Assembly: GCF_015712165.1 (NCBI RefSeq)
Contig: NZ_JADPZX010000001.1
Coordinates: 682,001 to 746,000, forward strand
Direction: 5' to 3'
DNA from: Streptomyces spinoverrucosus
GTDB lineage: Bacteria; Actinomycetota; Actinomycetes; Streptomycetales; Streptomycetaceae
DNA length: 64,000 nucleotides
Part shown: one piece after another, positions 45,829 to 53,921 of the stretch
How positions within the stretch are numbered: the first letter of the stretch is position 1
How the letters are laid out: every line of letters starts with the position of its first letter
Program-made: the position numbers and the translations under genes
Notes under the pieces: model-generated
What the model saw: the letters and a program-made list of their open reading frames with translations, nothing else
What the model was told of the DNA's origin: nothing
Databases searched by the model: none

Positions 45829-46832
45829 CACCGGGTGCCCTTCGTGGCGAACTCGGCGATCCGCTCGACGTTGGACCGGTCGACGAACGCCGGACCGGTC
45901 AGCACGGGCTGCTCACCGCCGCCGCTGTAGTTGCCGTTGTTCTCGTAGAGCCACAGCCCGTCGACGGCCAGGTACCCCTGCAGATAGGGCTGCTGGTCGA
46001 CGGCGAACTGGATGTCGCCGCGCTGGATGGCGCCGGTCAGGTCCTTGTTGAGGTCGAAGGTGGCGATCTTGGCCTTGCTGCCCGCCTCGGACACCGACTG
46101 CACCGCGGTCAGCGCGAAGGGGGCGCCGAGGGTGACGACGTGGTCGATGGCGCTGTCCTGCTTCAGCTTGGCGGTGATCGTCGCCTTCACGGACGGCATG
46201 TCGGTGCCGTTGACGTTCAGGGTCTCCGTGGTGCCCTCGAACGTCTTCTTCACCCCGTCGCAGCGCTGGGTGAGGCCGATGTTGCCCTGCTCCTGGATCA
46301 CGCAGACGGCCTTCTTCGCGCCCTCCTCGTTGAGCCGCTTGCCGAGTGCCTCTCCGGCCACGTTCTCGTCCTGCCCGAAGAACTCCAGCAGGCCGAGCTG
46401 CTTCCAGTCGCTCACGCCGGAGTTCAGGCCGACGACGGGTATGCCCGCCTGCTCGGCCTTGCCGAGGACGGCCCTGAGGGCGTCCGGCTTGGCGAGCGTG
46501 ACCGCGATGCCGTCGACCTTCTGGTCGATGGCGTTCTGCACCAGGTTGGCCTGGTTGCCGGCGTTGGGGTCGGCCGAGTAGACAAGCTTGATGTTGTCCT
46601 TGGCGGCGGCGGCCTCGGCACCCTTGCGCACGATGTCCCAGAAGGTGTCACCCGGCGCCTGGTGGGTGACCAGAGCGACCGTCATCCGGGGCGTGGTGGC
46701 CTTGCCCGCCGAGGCACCGTCCGCTCCCTCCTCGGCCTTCTTGCCGCCGGAGCCGCTGGAGCAGCCGGCGAGGACCAGGGCCGCCGCCGCTGCCACGGCC
46801 AGGGCGGTAGTGATTCTGCGAGAGCGGTACAT
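45828..46832 (-). CDS. Sugar ABC transporter substrate-binding lipoprotein
   Basis: A 334-aa secreted lipoprotein. The signal peptide ends in the lipobox LAGC with Cys24 as the lipidated residue. The mature part is a type 1 periplasmic-binding fold (MTVALVTHQAPGDTFWDIVRKGAE ... VDGIAVTLAKPDALRAV ... IATFDLNKDLTGAIQRGDIQFAVDQQPYLQGYLAV). It captures a monosaccharide or cyclitol for the permease. It is the first gene of a four-gene operon, read from the promoter at 46883-46911. Confidence 0.92.
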   Translation of the reverse strand: MYRSRRITTALAVAAAAALVLAGCSSGSGGKKAEEGADGASAGKATTPRMTVALVTHQAPGDTFWDIVRKGAEAAAAKDNIKLVYSADPNAGNQANLVQNAIDQKVDGIAVTLAKPDALRAVLGKAEQAGIPVVGLNSGVSDWKQLGLLEFFGQDENVAGEALGKRLNEEGAKKAVCVIQEQGNIGLTQRCDGVKKTFEGTTETLNVNGTDMPSVKATITAKLKQDSAIDHVVTLGAPFALTAVQSVSEAGSKAKIATFDLNKDLTGAIQRGDIQFAVDQQPYLQGYLAVDGLWLYENNGNYSGGGEQPVLTGPAFVDRSNVERIAEFATKGTR

Positions 46833-46882
46833 CTTTCCTGCACCTCACTGTGCGCTGGGGGAAAGGCTGTCGTTGGGACGGG

Positions 46883-46911
46883 ATCAAATCCCCTGTCGCG
46901 CCCACTGTCAA
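46883..46911 (-). promoter_or_regulatory. Promoter of the CUT2 transporter operon
   Basis: On the minus strand a -35 TTGACA (46906-46911) and a -10 TTTGAT (46883-46888) are separated by 17 bp, about 50 bp upstream of the binding-protein ATG. It is flanked by the inverted repeat at 46915-46960. Confidence 0.55.
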
Positions 46912-46914
46912 TAC

Positions 46915-46960
46915 TTTGTTAAGACATCATTTCACAAGCAGGTCCTAATGTAAGAACAAA
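46915..46960. promoter_or_regulatory. Inverted repeat, candidate operator for the UTRA-GntR regulator
   Basis: TTTGTTAAGACAT (46915-46927) and ATGTAAGAACAAA (46948-46960) are inverted copies matching at 10 of 13 positions, in an unusually AT-rich stretch between the divergent transporter operon and GntR gene. The arms could be two half-sites or two operators for the adjacent regulator. Confidence 0.45.
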
Positions 46961-46989
46961 CTGCTACGGTGTGGGCCGGGAGGGACGCC

Positions 46990-47751
46990 ATGACCAGTAC
47001 TGTCTCCGGGCTCGCCGCCGTGCGCTTCGCACTCGACCGCACCAGCCCCGTACCGCTCTACCACCAGCTTGCCCAGCAGTTGGAGGCGGCCATCGAGGGC
47101 GGGGTCCTCACGCCGGGCAACCAACTGGGCAACGAGGTCGACCTGTCCGTCCGCCTCGGCCTGTCCCGCCCCACGGTCCGCCAGGCCATCCAGTCGCTGG
47201 TCGACAAGGGCCTGCTGGTCCGCCGCCGGGGCGTGGGCACCCAGGTCGTGCACAGCCAGGTCAAGCGCCCGCTGGAGCTCAGCAGCCTCTACGACGACCT
47301 GGAGGCGGCCGGGCAGCAGCCCACGACGCAGGTGCTCCGCAACGAGACCGTCCCCGCGGCCGCGGACGTCGCGGCCGCCCTCGGCGTCCCCGAGGGCGGC
47401 GAGGTCACCGTCCTGGAACGGCTCCGCTTCACCCACGGCCACCCGGTGGCGTTCCTGTGCAACTACCTGCCGGCGGGCCTGCTCCCCCTGGACACCGGCC
47501 GGCTCCAGGTCACCGGCCTGTACCGCATGCTGCGCTCCGCCGGCATCACCCTGCACAGCGCCCGCCAGACCATCGGCGCCCGCTGCGCCACCGCCGAGGA
47601 GGCCGCCCGCTTGGCCGAGCAGGAGGGCTCCGCACTCCTCACCATGCAGCGCACCGCCTACGACGACACCGGTCGGGCCGTCGAGTACGGGACGCACATC
47701 TACCGCGCGTCCCGGTACGCCTTCGACTTCCAGCTCCTGGTACGTCCCTGA
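46990..47751 (+). CDS. GntR-family regulator, UTRA (HutC-type) domain
   Basis: A 253-aa regulator. The winged helix reads PLYHQLAQQLEAAIEGGVLTPGNQLGNEVDLSVRLGLSRPTVRQAIQSL. The C-terminal UTRA ligand domain ends with YDDTGRAVEYGTHIYRASRYAFDFQLLV. It is divergent from the CUT2 transporter operon and most likely represses it until the sugar or a derivative binds. ATG 46990 has a GGAGGGA ribosome site. The aldo/keto reductase gene converges on it with a 2-bp gap. Confidence 0.9.
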   Translation: MTSTVSGLAAVRFALDRTSPVPLYHQLAQQLEAAIEGGVLTPGNQLGNEVDLSVRLGLSRPTVRQAIQSLVDKGLLVRRRGVGTQVVHSQVKRPLELSSLYDDLEAAGQQPTTQVLRNETVPAAADVAAALGVPEGGEVTVLERLRFTHGHPVAFLCNYLPAGLLPLDTGRLQVTGLYRMLRSAGITLHSARQTIGARCATAEEAARLAEQEGSALLTMQRTAYDDTGRAVEYGTHIYRASRYAFDFQLLVRP

Positions 47752-47753
47752 CG

Positions 47754-48740
47754 TCAGTGCGCCGCGTCCAGCCGGGCCCGCTGATCCGCCGTCAACTCCA
47801 GCTCCACGGCGGCCAGATTCTCCTCCAGTTGCGCCACCGAAGAGGCCCCCGCCAGCGGAATCACCGGCAGCTGTCCACCCATCTGCCAGGCCAGCACCAC
47901 CTGGTTGACGGTGGCCCCGGTCTCCCGCGCCACCTCGCGCAGCACGGCCAGCCGGGCGGGCGTACCGGGGTGCTCGTAGTCGGACGGCAGCGGCTTGTCC
48001 TCGCGTACGTACGCCCCGGCCAGCAGCGGTGAGTAGGCGACCAACGTCAGCGCCGGCTCGGCCCGCAGATAGCCGAGGAGTTCGGCGCCCGCGTGGCCGA
48101 GGCTGCCGTCGGGGAAGAGGTCGCTGGGGACGTCGTACCGGGGGCGCAGATGGCTGTGCTGGTACTGGAGCACCTCGTAGCCGGGCAGTCCGGCCGCGGC
48201 GGCGAGGGCGCGAGCCCGCTCCACCCGCCACATCGCGTGGTTGCTGACGCCGAGCAGTCCGACCGTGCCCTCCGCGATCAGGGCGGCGAACCCCTCGACG
48301 GTTTCCTGGAGGGGGACGGTGGGGTCCTCGATGTGCGCGTACAGCAGGTCCAGCTTCTCCATGCCGAGCCGCTCGCGGCTGCGCTCGGCGGACTCGCGGA
48401 TCACCTTCGCCGACAGGCCCTCCGGGTTGTCGATGAAGCCGGTGCCGGGGGCGAGGGGGCGGGCGCCGACCTTGGTGGCGATGACGACCTCGTCGCCGAT
48501 GCCGCGGCTGCGCCGCCACCGGCCGAGCAGTTCCTCGCTGTGGCCGCCCTGGCCGCCGTCGACCCAGTAGGCGTAGTTGTCCGAGGTGTCGATGAAGTTG
48601 CCGCCTGCCTCGACATAGCGGTCGAGGACGGCGAAGGACGTCCGCTCGTCCGTGTACGAGCCGAAGAGCATGGCCCCCAGGGCGAGCGCGCTGACCTCGC
48701 GGCGGTTGTGCGGATCGGTGCCGATGGTGCGGTACTTCAT
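47754..48740 (-). CDS. Aldo/keto reductase
   Basis: A 328-aa TIM-barrel oxidoreductase. The Asp-Tyr part of the active site is visible in FIDTSDNYAYW. The catalytic Lys lies in VVIATKVGARP and the His position in LDLLYAHIEDPTVP. The NADPH-binding C-terminal segment reads PVIPLAGASSVAQLEENLAAVE. It reduces aldehydes or ketones; the substrate may be the sugar handled by the neighbouring transporter. ATG 48740 with GGGAGGGA upstream is preferred over the longer frame. Confidence 0.9.
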   Translation of the reverse strand: MKYRTIGTDPHNRREVSALALGAMLFGSYTDERTSFAVLDRYVEAGGNFIDTSDNYAYWVDGGQGGHSEELLGRWRRSRGIGDEVVIATKVGARPLAPGTGFIDNPEGLSAKVIRESAERSRERLGMEKLDLLYAHIEDPTVPLQETVEGFAALIAEGTVGLLGVSNHAMWRVERARALAAAAGLPGYEVLQYQHSHLRPRYDVPSDLFPDGSLGHAGAELLGYLRAEPALTLVAYSPLLAGAYVREDKPLPSDYEHPGTPARLAVLREVARETGATVNQVVLAWQMGGQLPVIPLAGASSVAQLEENLAAVELELTADQRARLDAAH

Positions 48741-48825
48741 GGTGGTCCCTCCCGTTCGCACCCGGTTGTCGGGCGCGAACGGGAGTCTTCAGCCTGAAGC
48801 GCACTTCAAGTCAAGGCAGTACCCG

Positions 48826-49530
48826 CTACCGCTTGGCGAACGGGCCTTCGAGCGCGGCCCACTGCAGCAGCATGATGGTCTTGGCGTCGGCGATCTCGCC
48901 GGTGCGGATCATCTCCAGGGCCCTGCGGAAGGGCAGTTCGAGGATCTCGATGTCCTCACCCTCCTCGCCGAGCCCGCCGCCCTCGTGCGTGCGGGTCGAC
49001 GGTCCGTAGGCGGCGGCGTAGAAGCTGATGAGTTCGGTGACCGAGCCCGGGCTCATGTAGACGTCGAAGACATGCTGGACGGCGTCGATGGTGTGCCCGG
49101 TCTCCTCGATCACCTCACGCCGTACGGCCTCCTCCGGGTGCTCGTCATCGTCGTCGAGCAGCCCGCCGGGCGTCTCGATCAGCATTCCGTCGGGGTGCCC
49201 GTTGACGTACACCGGGAAGCGGAACTGGCGGGTGAGCAGCACGGTCTCGCGTGTGATGTCGTACAGCAGCACGGTGGCGCCGTTGCCCCGGTCGTGCGTC
49301 TCGCGCTCCTGGGTGCTCCAGGTGCCGTCCGCGTGCTGGAAGTCGAAGGTGGTCGTCCGCTCCACGTACCAGTGGCTGGACAGCAGCTTCACGTCCCGCA
49401 CCTTCACGCGCGGGTTGCCGGTCAGATCCCGGCCGGCCCGGTCGAGCCCGGTACGGCCACGGCGGTCCGGGGTGTCGATTCCGGCGGGGTTGAACTGGTT
49501 GGTTCCGGCGGGGTTGAACTCGTTGGTCAT
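48826..49530 (-). CDS. Nudix hydrolase (ADP-ribose/nucleotide-sugar pyrophosphatase-like)
   Basis: A 234-aa Nudix protein of the NudK/ADP-ribose pyrophosphatase group. The Nudix box GLLDDDDEHPEEAVRREVIEETG is present but has one extra Asp between Gly and Glu compared with the usual G-x5-E. The FDVYMSPGSVTELISFYAA segment after it is typical of the group. The N-terminus contains a duplicated 8-residue unit (TNEFNPAG/TNQFNPAG) from a 24-bp tandem repeat. It hydrolyses a nucleoside diphosphate linked to a sugar. Its start lies about 75 bp downstream of the tRNA-Pro gene on the same strand. Confidence 0.87.
   Translation of the reverse strand: MTNEFNPAGTNQFNPAGIDTPDRRGRTGLDRAGRDLTGNPRVKVRDVKLLSSHWYVERTTTFDFQHADGTWSTQERETHDRGNGATVLLYDITRETVLLTRQFRFPVYVNGHPDGMLIETPGGLLDDDDEHPEEAVRREVIEETGHTIDAVQHVFDVYMSPGSVTELISFYAAAYGPSTRTHEGGGLGEEGEDIEILELPFRRALEMIRTGEIADAKTIMLLQWAALEGPFAKR
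49479..49526. repeat. 24-bp tandem duplication at the Nudix gene start
   Basis: Two adjacent 24-bp units (TTCCGGCGGGGTTGAACTGG... and TTCCGGCGGGGTTGAACTCG...) with one or two mismatches encode TNQFNPAG and TNEFNPAG at the protein N-terminus. The true start could lie after one or both copies. Confidence 0.85.
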
Positions 49531-49569
49531 GCCCCGCTTGTACCATCCGGCCCCGCGGACCAACGGAAA

Positions 49570-49594
49570 AGGGGCCATCGAACAGATGGCCCCT
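49570..49594 (-). terminator. Rho-independent terminator downstream of tRNA-Pro copy 2
   Basis: On the minus strand AGGGGCCATC and GATGGCCCCT form a perfect 10-bp stem with a 5-base loop, followed by TTTTCCG. This is a classical intrinsic terminator about 10 bases after the tRNA and before the Nudix gene. Confidence 0.85.
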
Positions 49595-49604
49595 CGCCGA
49601 ACCG

Positions 49605-49678
<74 letters not shown>

Positions 49679-49777
49679 ATGCGCCCCACCGCGGAGAACC
49701 GCGTGATCGCGCGGACAGCACTTTACCCCACACCCCCGGACGCGCCGAAGCGGGACCGTGGGCGGGACAATCGGGGC

Positions 49778-50293
49778 ATGGGCAGCACATCGGAAGGACA
49801 GCAGGCCGACGCGCGGGACCGCGACAGCGAGGGCCGCGCCCGCAGCGCACGACCGCGCGACGGGCTGGGGCGCCCCCTGCCGTACGACGCGCAGGGCGTG
49901 CCCCGGCAGCCGGAGGGGGTCGTCCGGACACCGGAGGAGACGGTCACCGAGGCGCAGGCCCTCCTCGCCGCGGGCAAACCGTTCCACGCCCACGAGGTCT
50001 TCGAGGACGCCTGGAAGTCGGGCCCCGACGACGAACGCACCCTGTGGCGCGGCCTCGCCCAGCTGGCCGTGGGGCTCACGCACGCGGCCCGGGGAAACGC
50101 GACGGGCGGCGCCCGGCTGCTGCGCCGCGGGGCGGGCGCGATCGAGGAGTGGGCGACCCGAACGGACCGGAAACGACCGTACGACCTGGATCTGCCGGGT
50201 CTGGCGGAGTGGGCACGGGGCCTGGCGGGGGACGTGGAGGGCGGGGCGACCGTGGATGCGGGGGCACGGGCGCCTGGGCTGCGGGGGGCGTGA
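49778..50293 (+). CDS. DUF309 domain protein
   Basis: A 171-aa soluble protein. An N-terminal charged low-complexity stretch (residues 1-50) is followed by the helical DUF309 domain with the conserved motif FHAHEVFEDAWK (H-x3-E-x2-W) and LWRGLAQLAVGLTHAARGN. The motif suggests a metal-binding helical bundle; function is unknown, and homologues are widespread in actinobacteria and cyanobacteria. The last residues (GLRGA) are encoded by DNA (GGGCTGCGGGGGGCGTGAGC) that recurs downstream in the 794-bp repeat region. Confidence 0.88.
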   Translation: MGSTSEGQQADARDRDSEGRARSARPRDGLGRPLPYDAQGVPRQPEGVVRTPEETVTEAQALLAAGKPFHAHEVFEDAWKSGPDDERTLWRGLAQLAVGLTHAARGNATGGARLLRRGAGAIEEWATRTDRKRPYDLDLPGLAEWARGLAGDVEGGATVDAGARAPGLRGA

Positions 50294-50404
50294 GCGGTGT
50301 GATGCCGGGGGGCTGGCTGCGGGGGGCGTGAGCGGCTGGGTCCCGGGTGGCTCGGCCGGGGGGAGCGGCGGGGACTCGGGGCCTGGCTGCGGGGGCGTGA
50401 ACGG
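50277..50404. repeat. Degenerate copies of the DUF309 gene end
   Basis: GGCTGCGGGGGGCGTGAGCG, the last codons and stop of the DUF309 gene, appears at about 50277, again at about 50310 and in diverged form at about 50385 (GGCTGCGGGGGCGTGAACGG). It leads directly into the 38-bp array. A further related copy (CTGCGGCGGGCGTGAGCGG) follows the array at about 50957. The remaining stretch to 51087 holds nothing else that I recognise. Confidence 0.7.
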
Positions 50405-50961
50405 CGGAAACCCGGGGGACCCGACTGCGCGAGCCCGAACGACGGAAACCCGGGGGACCCGACTGCGCGAGCCCGAACGACGGAAACCCGGGGGACCCGA
50501 CTGCGCGAGCCCGAACGACGGAAACCCGGGGGACCCGACTGCGCGAGCCCGAACGACGGAAACCCGGGGGACCCGACTGCGCGAGCCCGAACGACGGAAA
50601 CCCGGGGGACCCGACTGCGCGAGCCCGAACGACGGAAACCCGGGGGACCCGACTGCGCGAGCCCGAACGACGGAAACCCGGGGGACCCGACTGCGCGAGC
50701 CCGAACGACGGAAACCCGGGGGACCCGACTGCGCGAGCCCGAACGACGGAAACCCGGGGGACCCGACTGCGCGAGCCCGAACGACGGAAACCCGGGGGAC
50801 CCGACTGCGCGAGCCCGAACGACGGAAACCCGGGGGACCCGACTGCGCGAGCCCGAACGACGGAAACCCGGGGGACCCGACTGCGCGAGCCCGAACGACG
50901 GAAACCCGGGGGACCCGACTGCGCGAGCCCGAACGACGGAAACCCGGGGGACCCGACTGCG
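50405..50961. repeat. 38-bp minisatellite, 14 perfect copies plus a partial copy
   Basis: The unit starts CGGAAACCCGGGGGACCCGA and ends CTGCGCGAGCCCGAACGA. Starts fall every 38 bp from 50405 to 50937, with no differences seen among the 14 full copies. The fifteenth breaks off after about 25 bases. There are no variable spacers, so it is not a CRISPR array. Long open frames cross it on both strands only because the unit has no stop codons in any frame. It is in the 794-bp intergenic space between DUF309 and cobF. Confidence 0.97.
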
Positions 50962-51087
50962 GCGGGCGTGAGCGGCGGGATCACGAGTCCCTGGCCTGCG
51001 GGCGGCGTGAGCCGTCGGGCCTCGGCTCCGGGGCGCCGCGCGTGAGGCGGTGGGGTCGCTGTCAGTGGGGTGCGGCAGACTCTGGGT

Positions 51088-51861
51088 GTGCGAAAGATTC
51101 ATGTCATCGGTATTGGCGCGGGCGACCCCGAGCAGCTGACCCTCCAGGCGGTCCGGGCGCTGCGGAGCACGGACGTGTTCTTCCTGCTCGACAAGGGCGA
51201 GGTGAAGTCCGACCTCACCCGGCTGCGCAAGGACATGCTCGACGCGCACATACCGGAGGGGACGTACCGCCTGGTCGAGGCGCGCGACCCGGAGCGGGAC
51301 CGCGGCGCGGGCGGCGCGGCGTACTCACCGGCCGTCGGGGACTGGCGCAGCGCCCGTGCCGACATCTACGAGCGGCTGGTCACCGAGGAGTTGGGCGAGG
51401 ACGAGAGCGGCGCGTTCCTGGTGTGGGGCGACCCCGCGCTGTACGACAGCACGCTCGGCATCCTGGAGGAGGTCCGCGGGCGCGGCACGGTGGACTTCGA
51501 GTACGACGTCGTGCCGGGCATCAGCAGCGTCTCCGCCCTGGTCGCCCGGCATCGCACGGGACTGAACCGGGTCGCCCGACCGGTACAGATCACCACGGGC
51601 CGGCGGCTCGCCGAGGGCTTCCCCGAGGGCGTGGACGACGTGGTCGTGATGCTCGACGCCCACCAGACCTTCCGGCAGTACGCCGACCAGGACATCGACA
51701 TCTACTGGGGCGCCTACATAGGCACGCCGGACGAGATCCTCGCCTCGGGCCCGATCTCCGAGGCGGCGCCGCGTATCGAGCGGCTGCGGGCCGAGGCGCG
51801 GGAGCGCAAGGGCTGGATCATGGACACGTATCTGCTGCGCCGAAGCCCGAAGGAGCGGTAG
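51088..51861 (+). CDS. cobF: Precorrin-6A synthase (deacetylating)
   Basis: A 257-aa tetrapyrrole methylase. The N-terminal SAM-binding motif VIGIGAGDPEQLTLQAVRAL, the GAFLVWGDPALYDSTLGIL block and VDFEYDVVPGISSVSALVA match CobF. The enzyme methylates precorrin-5 at C1 and releases acetate in aerobic cobalamin synthesis. GTG 51088 places the methylase motif at the N-terminus; GTG 51070 is possible. No cobalamin riboswitch was recognised upstream. cobK lies 1.3 kb away on the other strand, separated by a flippase-like gene. Confidence 0.92.
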   Translation: MRKIHVIGIGAGDPEQLTLQAVRALRSTDVFFLLDKGEVKSDLTRLRKDMLDAHIPEGTYRLVEARDPERDRGAGGAAYSPAVGDWRSARADIYERLVTEELGEDESGAFLVWGDPALYDSTLGILEEVRGRGTVDFEYDVVPGISSVSALVARHRTGLNRVARPVQITTGRRLAEGFPEGVDDVVVMLDAHQTFRQYADQDIDIYWGAYIGTPDEILASGPISEAAPRIERLRAEARERKGWIMDTYLLRRSPKER

Positions 51862-52024
51862 GGCCCGGCGGCATCCCAGAGGGGCTGAGGGGGCGCACGG
51901 TGCCGGTACGCCCTCCTTTGGCGCTCCCCAGGACGTGAATGCGCCGGTCGGACACCACCACGGCCGCTTTCTTGTGCTGCGCGCTGGCGTCGCGTCGGCT
52001 GCAGGACACCGGGGCGTCATACCG

Positions 52025-52048
52025 GGCGGGCACGTTTCGCCCGTCCCC
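52025..52048 (+). terminator. Possible hairpin between cobF and the flippase-like gene
   Basis: GGGCGGG (about 52025) and CGCCCGTCC (about 52040) form a short GC-rich hairpin with one mismatch around CACGTTT. It sits in the 254-bp gap after cobF. The structure is weak and the gap shows no other feature. Confidence 0.3.
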
Positions 52049-52115
52049 ACCTGTCTCGCCTTGCATCCGTCCGCCCCGCTCATTCCGGGCGCGATGCGGA
52101 AGGACGACGTACGCC

Positions 52116-53129
52116 GTGTCCCTGCTTCGGCCCGCCGCCGCTCTCCCCAGCGCGCTCCCGACCGCCGCCCCTGTCCGCTCCCCCTCCGCCGAACGCCGCT
52201 CCCGTCTCACCCGGCACGGTCTCACCGTGCTGCCGCTGCTGCTCATCGGCGGGTGGGCGGTCGTCGACTGGCCCTCGGTGCGCGACGGCGCCGCCCGGCT
52301 GGCCGCCGCCGACCCCGGTTGGCTGCTCGCCGCGCTGTTCTTCACCTGCCTCGGCTGGCCGGCCGCCGCGGTGGTGCGGCAGGGCGCCATCCCCGAGCGA
52401 CTGCCGCCGGGACTGCTGGTCGCCTCGCAGTTCGCCGCCGGCGCAGCCAACCACGTACTCCCGGCCAGCATCGGCGCCCACGCGGTCACCCTGCGCTTTC
52501 TGCAGAGCCAGGGCATACCCCTGGCCCGGGGCACCGCGTCGCTCGCCCTGTACTCGCTGGTCAAGCCGGTGGCGAAGACGGCTGTGCTGATCGTCTTCCT
52601 GGTGGCCTTCCCCGGCATGCTGCATCTCGGCGAACTCGTCCCCGACGACCGGACCCTCCTCCTGGTCGCCGGCGGCGTGGGCGTCGCCTTCGTCGTGGCC
52701 GGCTGCCTGCTGGCCGTCGTCCCCGCCCTGCGCCGCCCGGCCGTCTGCTTCCTGCGCACCGCGCTGACCGACGCCCGCATCCTGCACACCCGGCCCAGCC
52801 GCGTCCTCGCCCTCTGGGGCGGCGCGGCCGCCACCCCGCTGCTCCAGGGCAGCGTGATCGCCACCGTCGGTTTCTCGCTCGGGCTGGAGCTGTCCTGGGC
52901 GCAGGTCGTCTTCGCGCTGCTCATCGCCAGCACGGCGGTCGGCGCGGTGCCCGCGCCGGGCGGAATCGGGCCGGTGGACGCGGCGCTGGTGTTCACGATG
53001 GCCGCGTTCGGCGCGCCGGTGGGCCTGGCGACGGCGACGGTCATCGCGTACCGGGTGATCACGGTGTGGCTGCCGCTGCTGCCGGGCGCGCTGGTGCTGT
53101 CGGCGCTGGTGCACCGCAAGGTGCTGTGA
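52116..53129 (+). CDS. Flippase-like / LPG synthase-type membrane protein (UPF0104), second paralog
   Basis: A 337-aa polytopic membrane protein with about eight hydrophobic helices. The family signatures AANHVLPASIGAHAVTLRFL, VPAPGGIGPVDAAL and YRVITVWLPLLPGAL align block for block with the protein at 2032-3000 (for example the shared HTRPSR-LALWGG). It probably handles a lipid or lipid-linked substrate; nothing links it to cobalamin. The GTG at 52116 follows a GGAAGGA site. It converges on cobK (7-bp gap). Confidence 0.83.
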   Translation: MSLLRPAAALPSALPTAAPVRSPSAERRSRLTRHGLTVLPLLLIGGWAVVDWPSVRDGAARLAAADPGWLLAALFFTCLGWPAAAVVRQGAIPERLPPGLLVASQFAAGAANHVLPASIGAHAVTLRFLQSQGIPLARGTASLALYSLVKPVAKTAVLIVFLVAFPGMLHLGELVPDDRTLLLVAGGVGVAFVVAGCLLAVVPALRRPAVCFLRTALTDARILHTRPSRVLALWGGAAATPLLQGSVIATVGFSLGLELSWAQVVFALLIASTAVGAVPAPGGIGPVDAALVFTMAAFGAPVGLATATVIAYRVITVWLPLLPGALVLSALVHRKVL

Positions 53130-53136
53130 GGTCTCG

Positions 53137-53877
53137 CTAGGCGAGCCCGAGCCACCCCAGGACACCAGGCACGTCGGCCACGGCCGTCACCCGGGACGGG
53201 AGCGGCGGACGGCGTACGACGACGACGGGTACGCCGAGTTCACGGGCCGCCGTGAGCTTGGCGGCGGTCGCCTCTCCCCCGCTGTCCTTGGTGACGATCA
53301 CGTCGATCCGGTGCTCCCGCAGCAGCGCCGACTCGTCGGCGACGGTGAACGGGCCGCGGGCGAGGACGAGTTCGACGTCCGGTGGCATCGGGGGTTCGGG
53401 CGGTTCCACGGACCGTACGACGAAGTGCGGCTCCGTCAGGTGGGCGAAGGCCGCGAGGCCCAGACGGCCGGTGGTGAGGAACACGCGGCGGCCGAATCGC
53501 GGCAGCAGCTCGGCGGCGGCGTCCAGCGAGGGCACCGGGTGCCAGTCGTCCCCCGGACCCGGCCGCCAGCCCGGCCGGCGCAGCACGACGGCCGGGACGC
53601 CGGTCAGGGCGGCGGCGTGTGCCGCGTTCGCGGTGATCGCCTCGGCGAACGGATGCGTGGCGTCGACGACGGCGGAGACGTCATGGACGCGCAGCCACTC
53701 GGCCAGCCCCTCCGCCCCGCCGAACCCCCCGATCCGCAGGTCTCCGTCGACCGCCCCCGGCCGCGACACCCGCCCCGCCAGCGATGTCGTGACCCGCACT
53801 TCCGCCCGGGCGGCCAGCTCGGCGGCGAGTTCGCGGGCCTCGGTGGTGCCGCCGAGGATCAGGACGTGACGGGACAT
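53137..53877 (-). CDS. cobK: Precorrin-6A reductase
   Basis: A 246-aa enzyme of the CobK/CbiJ family. The N-terminal VLILGGTTEARELAAEL binds NADPH. The family marks VVDATHPFAEAITANA, LRRPGWRP and VFLTTGRLGLAAF are present, as is IDVIVTKDSGGEATAAKLTAAREL near the C-terminus. It reduces precorrin-6A to dihydro-precorrin-6 in cobalamin synthesis, acting on the product of the nearby cobF enzyme. It is monocistronic, downstream of and parallel to the TetR gene (44-bp gap). Confidence 0.93.
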   Translation of the reverse strand: MSRHVLILGGTTEARELAAELAARAEVRVTTSLAGRVSRPGAVDGDLRIGGFGGAEGLAEWLRVHDVSAVVDATHPFAEAITANAAHAAALTGVPAVVLRRPGWRPGPGDDWHPVPSLDAAAELLPRFGRRVFLTTGRLGLAAFAHLTEPHFVVRSVEPPEPPMPPDVELVLARGPFTVADESALLREHRIDVIVTKDSGGEATAAKLTAARELGVPVVVVRRPPLPSRVTAVADVPGVLGWLGLA

Positions 53878-53921
53878 GGCGTCGAGGGTACGAGGTGCGG
53901 CGGGCCCCGCCCATGGCGCCG

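Noticed and set aside
50405..50961. 38-bp repeats considered as a CRISPR array
   Set aside because: Units are directly adjacent and identical with no unique spacers, and there are no cas genes.
50962..51087. Search for a cobalamin riboswitch upstream of cobF
   Set aside because: No B12-box-like GCCACTG element or multi-helix fold could be recognised; the region is repeat-derived and low complexity.
50076..51249. Long open frames with a repeating peptide on both strands over the 38-bp array, resembling a collagen-like or silk-like protein
   Set aside because: The unit has no stop in any frame, so all frames stay open. Because 38 is not divisible by three the peptide is a 38-residue super-repeat by chance. 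No start with a ribosome site or flanking domain was found.
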